Below are positions 47,701-55,400 of a DNA stretch of 64,000 nt, piece by piece. A program made the position numbers and the translations under genes. The notes under the pieces are model-generated. The model was given only the letters and a program-made list of their open reading frames with translations. It searched no databases and was not told the origin of the DNA. Source of the stretch: Tetracentron sinense (Eukaryota > Streptophyta > Magnoliopsida > Trochodendrales > Trochodendraceae). Within the stretch, counting starts at the first letter, position 1. Every line of letters starts with the position of its first letter. The stretch covers positions 38,754,875 through 38,818,874 of the forward strand of contig CM026561.1 in assembly GCA_015143295.1 (NCBI GenBank), written 5' to 3'.

Positions 47701-49153
47701 CGGTGTGCAGAGCATGCAAATAAAAATGTTATACATATCAGCACCAGCATCAGCAATTTAGAAAAGAAGATGTTTATCTGTATAATGGCAATGGTTAACT
47801 AAATGCTGACAAGAAGAATATGTGGTGCACTGCAATATTTCTTCTGTGTGAAAAAATTGTAATGACAAAAAGATCAAGAGAAAAGAAAAATATTTATATA
47901 CCATATTACTCATGGAGATTGATGTATTCCTCTACAACAGGATAAAAGTGGTGTTCCCCTCGTAGCGCACGAAAAATTCTCAGAACCTAGAGAAGTGGAG
48001 GTAACTCTCTTTGTCACTAATTAAAAAATAAAAGTTCTCAGTCAAGTTGTCATTATTTACAAAGAACACAACTTTTATAATTTCAGAAACTGGTTATAGC
48101 CCCAGTGAAGAAGGATCTGGGCCTTGCATTCAAGGGTAACCAAAAGATGGTGGTTGAAGCTTTGGAGGTAAACTATGAATAGTTCCCTTGTTGGGCTATT
48201 ACTTGTAGAAATTGTGATTGACCCTGCATCTCTTAATGCTTATTTGTTTGCAGGCGATGGGTGAGAAAGAAGCTATGGAAATGAAAGCCACTTTGGAATC
48301 CAATGGAGAGGTGGAGTTCCATGTCTGCACTCTTGGAAAAGTCGTCACCATTGAGAAGAACATGGTGATGATTTCCAAGGAGAAAAAGAAGGAACATCAA
48401 AGGGTTTTCACGCCTTCAGTGATCGAGCCATCTTTTGGGATTGGACGGATAATCTACTGTCTCTTTGAGCATTCATTCTACACAAGGTCAAGTAAAGCTG
48501 GGGATGAGCAGTTGAATGTATTCCGCTTCCCTCCTCTTGTGGCCCCCATTAAATGCACCGTCTTTCCACTGGTTCAGAATCATCAGTACGAAGAAGTTGC
48601 CAAACTCATCTCCAAATCATTGACTGCAGCAGGGATCTCGCATAAGATAGACATGACAGGTACGAAACATAAAAGAATGTATGGTTATAATTGTATTTAT
48701 GCATAAATTATGGATGAGTGGGTGGATGTACGTACACTACATGTGTGTTTATATGCCTGTACATATGTACACACATGGGTATGTGTATGTCAAATGCTAT
48801 ACATGTTTATGTTTGCATTCATTGCATTCTCATGCATGAAAGTTGGCTGATATAAGATAAAGCTAATGCATTCGAGCATTGAACAATGTATATAACTGCA
48901 TGTACATATGTATGTTACAGGTACATCGATAGGGAAACGGTATGCAAGAACAGATGAACTTGGTGTACCGTTTGCCGTCACTGTTGATTCAACATCCTCG
49001 GTGACAATCCGAGAAAGGGACAGCAAGGATCAGATTCGTGTCAGTGTAGAGGAGGTGGCATTGGTAGTGAAGGATGTGACTGATGGACAGAGCACATGGA
49101 CAGATGTGCTTTGGAGATACCCAACTCATTCATCCGTTTCTGCTGATGAGTGA
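29197..49153 (+). CDS. GLYRS1: Glycyl-tRNA synthetase, cytosolic/mitochondrial type (9 exons, 742 aa)
   Basis: This enzyme ligates glycine to tRNA-Gly for translation. Exons are 29197-29724, 40184-40566, 40705-40822, 46840-47034, 47128-47352, 47941-48000, 48087-48167, 48254-48659 and 48921-49153, joining to 2229 nt in frame. All borders are GT-AG. Residues 1-51 are Ser/Arg-rich with one acidic residue, a likely organellar presequence. An in-frame ATG at 29350 (residue 52) would give the cytosolic form starting [12 protein letters not shown]. Residues ~52-110 form the WHEP RNA-binding domain. The class II core includes [35 protein letters not shown] (motif 2, split by intron 3) and [12 protein letters not shown] (motif 3). 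A C-terminal anticodon-binding domain starts near [14 protein letters not shown]. This is the eukaryotic alpha2 type. The length is close to the Arabidopsis homologue (~729 aa). Introns 1 (10.5 kb) and 3 (6.0 kb) are inflated by Helitrons. Confidence 0.95.
29734..29753 (+). promoter_or_regulatory. Telo-box-like AACCCTAACCCTAAC in early GlyRS intron 1
   Basis: It begins 10-20 nt after the exon 1 donor. Telo-boxes near the 5' end are common in plant translation-machinery genes. A role in GlyRS expression is inference. Confidence 0.4.
30295..32282 (-). pseudogene. Helitron-encoded RPA70-like single-strand DNA-binding protein, inactivated
   Basis: Minus-strand exons show replication protein A signatures. 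The N-terminal OB-fold is [20 protein letters not shown] followed by [16 protein letters not shown]. The middle OB-fold has [11 protein letters not shown] and [11 protein letters not shown] four-cysteine zinc finger (WYNACMHCY ... [10 protein letters not shown], about 30790-30870) is followed by the C-terminal OB-fold ([19 protein letters not shown]). Plant Helitrons commonly carry such genes downstream of the helicase, as here. Defects are a TGA at 31922-31924 inside the N-terminal OB-fold and a frame break near 30530 before the terminal [16 protein letters not shown] segment. Intron borders were judged only by eye. Confidence 0.82.
32467..38220 (-). pseudogene. Helitron Rep/PIF1-type helicase, inactivated
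   Basis: The minus-strand gene begins at ATG 38220 ([14 protein letters not shown]) and has several short N-terminal exons, for example [18 protein letters not shown] near 38.0 kb. It continues into a Helitron-like N domain ([19 protein letters not shown] near 36 kb). The Rep nuclease with the HUH motif [10 protein letters not shown] is at about 35315-35345. The helicase has Walker A GSGGTGKT at 33840-33863, Walker [22 protein letters not shown] and a late [10 protein letters not shown] motif. These are rolling-circle transposase functions. It is inactive. There is a frameshift near 34925-34940 just before the [10 protein letters not shown] segment that should carry the catalytic tyrosine, a break near 33.3-33.5 kb, a TGA at 32701 before the TINKSQGQ motif and a TAA at 32608. 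Confidence 0.88.
38261..40183. other. GLYRS1: Remainder of GlyRS intron 1
   Basis: Bases 38455-38545 are a single arm of the MULE-MITE family (GGGTGAACCTTACCCACGG, GTCATGTGGCGACTTCTAGG), the same sequence as the element at 28755-29141. Bases 38700-38960 are another degraded pair of such arms. The rest is AT-rich intron. The intron ends at TTTTCAG (40183). Confidence 0.6.
40184..40566 (+). CDS. GLYRS1: GlyRS exon 2
   Basis: The acceptor TTTTCAG precedes [14 protein letters not shown]. The exon ends at GG|GTGAGA after [11 protein letters not shown]. The residues SR stand where other plant GlyRS proteins usually have Ile/Met-Pro just before GYMRPE, a small oddity. Confidence 0.93.
40705..40822 (+). 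CDS. GLYRS1: GlyRS exon 3
   Basis: It encodes [20 protein letters not shown] through QAFRNE. The donor is GAG|GTTTCA, GT but otherwise weak. Confidence 0.92.
41270..45709 (+). mobile_element. Non-coding Helitron (4440 bp) in GlyRS intron 3
   Basis: It starts TCTATAACCTATATAAAAAG after host A (41269). It ends with the perfect hairpin stem TGCACGTGCA, then GCCTCCACTAG, before host T (45710). All classical Helitron hallmarks are present, and the CCACTAGT ending matches the Helitron at 18576-18960. No Rep or helicase is encoded. Bases ~41430-41760 resemble the CT-rich leader of a plant gene (ending CTAGGGTTTCTTC..), possibly captured. A SINE sits inside at about 42.89-43.06 kb. Confidence 0.8.
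42885..43062 (+). mobile_element. tRNA-derived SINE with poly-A tail
   Basis: An A-box-like segment near CACTTTGCAATGG and a B-box-like AGTTCAAGCTTGG are followed by a unique body (GGGTGGCTCAGAGCCGCACC) and an A run at 43050-43060. This fits a SINE on the + strand. The target duplication was not resolved. Confidence 0.5.
45891..46839. other. GLYRS1: Distal part of GlyRS intron 3
   Basis: There are repeat-like words TTGTTAAGGCGACTTGAGG and GGTCGCCTGAT at 45965-46030, and GTTGGGCC.AGCAG at both 46243 and 46536. No gene or bounded transposon was resolved. The ORFs here show no family. Confidence 0.4.
46840..47034 (+). CDS. GLYRS1: GlyRS exon 4 (motif 2 remainder)
   Basis: The acceptor TGTCCAG precedes [20 protein letters not shown]. 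The exon ends ..LDEAVSR at AGG|GTTGGT. Confidence 0.92.
47128..47352 (+). CDS. GLYRS1: GlyRS exon 5
   Basis: It encodes [18 protein letters not shown] through [13 protein letters not shown], flanked by GGTCAG and GTAAGA splice sites. Confidence 0.93.
47941..48000 (+). CDS. GLYRS1: GlyRS exon 6
   Basis: A 60-bp exon encoding [20 protein letters not shown], with acceptor CAACAG and donor GTAACT. Confidence 0.92.
48087..48167 (+). CDS. GLYRS1: GlyRS exon 7
   Basis: An 81-bp exon encoding [18 protein letters not shown] and continuing to EALE, with acceptor TTTCAG and donor GTAAAC. Confidence 0.92.
48254..48659 (+). CDS. GLYRS1: GlyRS exon 8 (motif 3 and start of anticodon-binding domain)
   Basis: It starts [15 protein letters not shown], includes [11 protein letters not shown] and [15 protein letters not shown], and ends KIDMT with a split Gly codon (G|GTACGA). 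Confidence 0.93.
48921..49153 (+). CDS. GLYRS1: GlyRS exon 9 (C-terminus)
   Basis: It completes the split Gly codon and encodes [19 protein letters not shown] to the end ..SSVSADE and stop TGA (49151-49153). Confidence 0.93.
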
Positions 49154-50670
49154 TTTGAGTTTCCCCTTACTTGCATTGAGGCAATTTTTCTCATCATATT
49201 GGAATCGTGCGTTACATCAAAATCTTAATTAGGTCACCGACCAGGGACAGTGAAGAAAATGAAATTAGAAAAAAAAATTGTAATGCTTTTCCAGGCTTAT
49301 GTAGCCAGACATATCTTTACTTATTGTAGCTGGAGATTATGTTTTACTTTCTGAGCATCTACTGTTCTGTGGCATAGCCGAAAAGCTGGCGCCTATGGCG
49401 GGGACCTATGGGATCCTAAAGTCAGGTCAAGAATCTTCAGACTTGCTGCAACTCTCATAGTTGGTTGAAATTGGTTTTGAGAGGACTAAACAGGGAATGT
49501 TTGTTAGGGATCATATTCGTTTGTTAGGGCAATATATGGAGATATAGTTGCATAAATCTTTTGCAAATACTTGGGGCAGCAATCAGTTGAATATCTTAGG
49601 GTACTAAGGTTATTTACATTTCTCTCCAAAAAAAAAATAAGGTTATTTACATTGTTGTTGATTTTAGGGATTTGTTGCTACTTGAAGTTTTTTTAACGCC
49701 TTCCAAACATAATGCTGTAAATTGCTTTTCAATTGAGGGCCATATGGAACTAGACTGCATGAATCTGCTACTTGGTCTTTTGCATCTGCTTTAGATAAAT
49801 ACTTGTAAAGTCCTATAATAAGTTGTACTCTACCTTTTTTGTTATTGTTATCACTGTTACCATTATTTTCCCACCTTTGTTGTCTACTATATGGCCTAAT
49901 AGGTCTTTACCAGTTACCACTAGAGCTTGAATTGTTCATTGATGGGTATGCCACTGGGAAAGTTTTTGCCTTTTCAAGTCTTTTTGAACTGAGTTGGTGT
50001 TTTAGAAGTAGCCAATTTTGGGGGGAATTGGTCTTCAAGCTCATTTGTTCTAGAGATACTTGGGAAGTTCATATTTGCCCTTTGTCGGGGAGTATGAGGT
50101 GAGCAGATGTAAAATCAGAAGGATATAGGACTCTGGAATGGGATATTGGATGTATCACTGATGACATTATCTTTTCTGGTATGCTGTCTGACACCATTAC
50201 ATGGAGTTCCAGGGATGACTAAAAATATATTAGACGGACTACTTGGGCCATTCAAGATTAATTAGGTGGCTGGGTGGTTGAATGGTCCAGATTGATGGTG
50301 GAGAGGTCGTGTGTCCAGTCTGGGTAATTGCACCATGTAACTTGTTAGTAGCCAAGAGTACTCATAGTTAGTGGTTTGGCTACCAGACATCATGTGTAGG
50401 TGTAACCCTTATTTGAATGCCCATTTCCATATTACTAACTTTGAAGTAAAATTTGATCACTAGTCAACAGGCTGCCTAGGCAGGACCCTTTTGGGCCTGC
50501 ATTGATGTCTAGGAAGACTGTGGCTAAAAAGTGCCCAGCAGTGGTCCTCTCTTAAAATATTCATGGTTCTCTCTTTCTGCTTCTTATCTCTATTTTCCAC
50601 TTTTCTTTTTCTGGGTATTAATTTTTGGGTTGCATTGTATGCTATTTTAGGACAAAATTGCAAAGATCTT
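49154..50670. other. GlyRS 3' region and intergenic DNA
   Basis: GlyRS 3'-UTR sequence is expected just after 49153, with an A-rich stretch near 49265-49285. Bases 50265-50420 look like degenerate SINE or tRNA-like sequence (GTGGCTGGGTGGTTGAATGG). No first exon of CRL was found here. Confidence 0.4.
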
Positions 50671-50939
50671 TGGTAATCTAATATATAAAGCAAAATTGTG
50701 ACAGCCTAGGCTTCTCTTGGCAATGCCTCACATAGAGAGCTCATATTGCCCATGCACCATGTGGACGCTTTGACTACACTTGTTTTATTTCATGTGATGT
50801 GATCCGCAAACTTCACTGGGCACATTCTAAGAAACAATTGCTTGATTTTCTATCTTCGTAGTAGTACTATTATATTTGTTGGTTGTGTGCATGTGTGTGT
50901 CTGTGTTGGTACTTGAGCTTAGCTAGACTGTAAATCATT

Positions 50940-51411
50940 CCCGGCAGATTTTGTGGAACGAATTGAATGCACTCCTATGATACTGTTTGTCTTGTTGCGG
51001 TTGGAAAGATTTCACGGCGGGTCTCCTTAGTCCATTACCCAGAGCCTAGCGAACTGGAAAAACCCAATTCTAATCATCTTAATCGAATCTATCAGAGATC
51101 TATAGGTACTTCCTACACAAATACTTTCCATATTTTTACGACCCCAACTAGAGGTATCAAGCAGAGAAGCTCGCACTCAGCAAGTGGAATGTCCCATGGT
51201 ATAACGACTTCAAAGAATAGAAGCAGCAAAAGAAGTTCATTGTCAGAAGTTGGAGAGCCATTGAAGCATCACAAGCAAAGAGGTGTCTTGATGAACACAT
51301 TATGTCCTTGGACCAGTCTACTCAAAATTCAAGGAGGGAAGGTCGTAGTGATGTTACTTCTTCAGGGTCCTTGGAGCATTCTCATAAAAGGAAATCAAAG
51401 AGGAAGATCTA
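50940..51411 (+). pseudogene. Unidentified gene fragment with frame changes
   Basis: This coding-like sequence starts at an acceptor-like CCGGCAG (50946). It runs in one frame from VAVGKISRRVSLVHYPEPSE through HSASGMSHGITTSKNRSSKR and SLSEVGEPLKHHKQR. It then shifts frame near 51280 to CLDEHIMSLDQSTQNSRREG and ends SHKRKSKRKI with TAA at about 51409. A polar, Ser/Lys-rich tail with a final basic patch suggests the C-terminus of a nuclear protein. I cannot name the family. The frameshift, the lack of upstream exons and a Helitron-5'-like TCTAATATATAAAG at 50677 suggest a captured or decayed fragment. Confidence 0.5.
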
Positions 51412-52368
51412 AGATGAGGAGTAAGGTATTCTCGTCTTGAAAGCTGAAACACAAGCACAAGTCTGTGGCTTGAGACCATAATTTTGTACTGCCCGGTGTA
51501 TTCTGTTTGGATTATATGCAGAGGTGTCATGACTCATGCATGGGCTCACTCTTGCATATATATATATATTTTTTTTTCTACTGACGTGATTTTCTGATTT
51601 TGTGCTAAGAGCCAATTAACACTAAAATGAATAGCCATGGCGGTGAGACATTGCAAATGGATTTTGGGATAGTTCTTTTGGTAATACAGCAACGAATTTA
51701 CATATTCCCACAATACTAGCTTGTGGAGATGTGGCGGAGCTATATATCAAATTGATTCATCATCAAAAATGGAATAGTCTAGCATAGGATAGGAAGATCT
51801 TTCATCCATTTTGAATCCAAAATTGGATTCCTGGTCAAATCAAGAATTCCATTGAATTTCCGGCTTGGCCTGGGAAAGCGCTGGCAAAAATAAAAAAAAG
51901 AAGGGGTCCATGTAACTGCCGCACCCGCCTACTGAGCAGTAGTTTCGGCATCTTGCCTCAGACTTGAGGTCCCTGTGTTGAAACCTCTCAGGCAAGCAAT
52001 CTGGCATGATGAAAGAGAAATGCCTTGATAGTTTTGAAATAGCAGGGTATGTGCTATTCTATGGAATGGTGTATGTGATCAGTTAGCTAGCTTCCTATCA
52101 AAAAATTAGTCCCACATCGGTGGGTCACTGCTGTGTTTGGATGCTCTTAAAGGCCCCCACTGCCCTCCATTTTTCGAGAGGGTATGTGGGTGCTGTGGCT
52201 TCTGCCGTTGACTCATTGAGCATGTGTGTGAGAAGGTAGTCCTTTTATTGAGTTGGGTTTTCTATCTTTCTTTCTTTCATCATGTTATTTTTATTTTGTT
52301 TCGAATTCTTTGGACCAATTCAATTCTGTTCTCAAATGGGTTTGTTTCTCTTCTTCTGGGCTTTTTAG

Positions 52369-52418
52369 TTTTCGATGGAGCAAGCTTCTAGAGACCCTGA
52401 TAATTACTTCAATTTGCG
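52369..52418 (+). CDS. CRL: CRL exon (EQASRDPDNYFN)
   Basis: The acceptor CTTTTTAG is at 52367-52368 and the donor CG|GTACCC. A split Arg codon is completed by the next exon. Confidence 0.82.
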
Positions 52419-55400
52419 GTACCCATTCACCTCTCTTATTAGTCATGACACTTCTGCTGTTAGTTTCTCTAATTGAACTGAATTATCAAGCTATCAGTTG
52501 GTAGTAGCTTTTTATTATTTTTTGTTTGAGAATAGTTAAGAATGTGCAACTCAGCTTGAGATCCTTTGTTGATGCTTTGGATTCCTTAATTTAGTTTAAC
52601 TAACTAGAGAGATTCCTCTTTTTTGAAGATTTCCATGTTTAGGCACATTTTATGCTTGATAGTTGATACATTTTTTCTACTTACCGATAGTATAAAGTAA
52701 TGACTTTATGTATAGGTTAATCAAGTTATGCTGGGCTTTGCTGTAAAGTATATTGACGCTACGAAGAGAAATATTATGTTAATAAATTTTAGAATTTCTG
52801 GGATATTGTTGAATGTTCTTGTTCCATTTCTGATGAATGAAATCAAAGAGACATTCTCAGACTTTGAAATCATCCAACAAAATGGATGGAGATGTGATCT
52901 ATGTATTGAAAGGTATCAACTGCTCATATTAGGCACTATATCTCAAACTATGGAAGCAATTGTCGTTGTGATTTGTATTTTAATATGAATTTCCGCAATC
53001 CATTGAGGACGACCCAATTTTAGCAATATTGACCCTTATATTTGGATCTAAGTTCTTTTTTTTCTTTAACCTGAAGGATGCTTACATGCCCAGCAGCAGA
53101 GATGGTGGATGGTTCAAGGGTTTTATATATTGAACAAGTTAGTGTAACTTACTTCCTATGCATTTTAACTTTATGAATTCAATGGTCTGTTAGGGTTTTT
53201 CTTATTAAATAAAAACCCATGTGGTCTGGCGCAATCCTCAGTTTTCAAAACTCGGATTGGATTGCTGTCAATAGAGAATGTTAAGGATAATGGGTCCCAC
53301 TAAAGAGATGTGATCAAACAGGGACTCTTTAAGTGTTATTAAAGCTAACAACATGGTCAGGGTTGGCGACCGTTAGATCTTTGGTGTGATCCCTCTTAAC
53401 CTTTGGATCTTATGATGGGTAGGGTTCCAAGGGTATATAAAGCAAAGAGGGGGTCCCTCTTTTCTCTTATGTCAATTTGAAGCCCCATTGAATCAGACCT
53501 AAGGAGAAAAGAGAAGACTCTCTCATCCCTCTCAAGCGCCGAGAAACACAGCATCACACCGTGAAGGGAATAGGGAAATTCCAGCGAAAGGTATGAGATC
53601 ATCTCTTTTAATCTGTGTCCCCTTTTGATTATGAATTCTAGAAAAGTTGATTGCATGGTCTAGATCCAGGATTTGAATAATCTTGTTTTGTTTTAACATT
53701 ATTATTCTTGAATCCCAACAATTGGTATCAGAGCGCAGGTTTGACCTTGTGATTAATTTTTCTTAATAATCAAATCTAAGTGGGGTTTTATTTTCGGATT
53801 TAAATAATCAATTATCTTGTGATTCGGATTTAAGGAAATTGAGAAATAGAAATTTAAAGGTAAATAAGATAAAGAAATTGATTTTGGATTTGATAATTAA
53901 TTTTAATTGGTTTTGAAATAAATTTTTGGATTTTTAATAATCGTATCTAGGATCCGAGTGAATCGGATTAAAGGTTAACAGTAAAGAAATTTTCAGAAAT
54001 CAAAAAAAAAAAAAAAAAAAAAATTTGGCCGTTTTCGGTTGGACGGAGATTCCGCCGCCGTCCGTCGCCGGAGAGGATCACCGGCGGTGAGGTTTTGCTC
54101 GCCGGAGGGTGGCCGTCGGTTTGGCACCGGCGGCAGCCGGAGAGGTGGCCGGTAGGGTCCCCAAGAAGGGGAAACCAGCATACGGGCTTAGGGTTTTGAA
54201 AAACAAAAAAAAAAAAAAAAAAAAAAATGTTCGGGTGTAGGAGACAAGGTGACGAGGGTCAACCCGACCCTCTGACCCGAGACCATTAGTTCAAACCCGA
54301 CCCTGTAACCCGATCCGTTGATATAAACCGAACCCGGATGTGTTTTACCGACCCGGACCATATGGGTCATGGATCGACCCGAAAATGTCAGCTTCGACCC
54401 GAATAAACCATGCCCCGGTTCACATGGACCGAACCGGTTCGACCGAACTGGGAGCTAAGCCGAACCGGATCGCTGACTGAACCGAACCGAGCGGAACCTG
54501 GACCGGACCGCGTAAGCGCATCGGACCGCGCGCGCGTGACGCGCAAACGCGCGTGAGCCAATTCCGTGCGCGTGCGGCACACCACCCGCGCGTGAAGAGC
54601 ACTCCCCACGCGTGAGGTGCACTCCCAGCGCGTGAGACGCGCGTGCGCTGCGCGTGACACTTGCAGGGAGTGTCTCCTGCGCGTGACACGTCCCCAGGAC
54701 ACGTACTGGGAGAGTGTCCGACCCTTCCTGAAGTTTTTGGGTGTTCTGATTCCGTTTTTGGGGTCCATTTTGACTTCTGAGCACTATAAAGAGCTGTTTT
54801 AGTGCATGAATATTATTTTCCTATAGTTTTGACATTAAATAAAGGAAAAACTTAATGCTTTTACCCAAAATTAATATTAGGAATTAAAGTTAGATCATCC
54901 TATGGGGTTTAGGTTTGATCTGTAAGGCGTTCGTTCGACTGGTCATAATCAAATTAGGTTAGATTGTCTTACCCAAAGGTGACCGTCCTATAGAGGTTAT
55001 GATTATTCGAATTTAGGGATTTCAATCTCTTTAAGATCGCGAGTTTGCACTCACCTACATTGAATAACTAGTCTTGCCCAAAGGTGTCTAGGGACTTCTT
55101 GTAGACTGAGTGGGGCAGAATGATTTGTGCGTGGCGGTGAGAGAAGGATAACCCTCTTGCCCAAAGGTGTGGAAGTGTCCTAATCAATCCAATACGTGAT
55201 AGATCAGTTCTGTGCGCGACTATTGTCGCCAATTGGGGGGTGAATTGCATGTCGAAATCTCTTGCCCAAAGGTGTGATTAGATGATGCGCCCACCTGTCC
55301 CGTAAAGTGGAAGTAAGCAATTTTAAAGTAAACCACTTTAGCTATCCGGCTTAACCCCAAGACCGGATTAGATTCATAAAGCTTAAATAAAGTCATGCAA

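Noticed and set aside
52110..52260. AGTCCCACATCGGTGGGTC resembling the upstream element of plant U-snRNA genes
   Set aside because: No TATA box at the proper spacing and no U1-U6, U3 or 7SL sequence follows. The same word is common in plant retroelements.
53396..53656. Identical 86-codon minus-strand ORFs at 53396-53656 and 57891-58151
   Set aside because: They are chance ORFs within the two LTR copies. No family motif is present, and identity follows from LTR identity.
54388..54784. Overlapping minus-strand ORFs of 89-126 codons
   Set aside because: They exist because the CpG-rich retrotransposon leader has few stop codons. The three frames are open together and show no domain.
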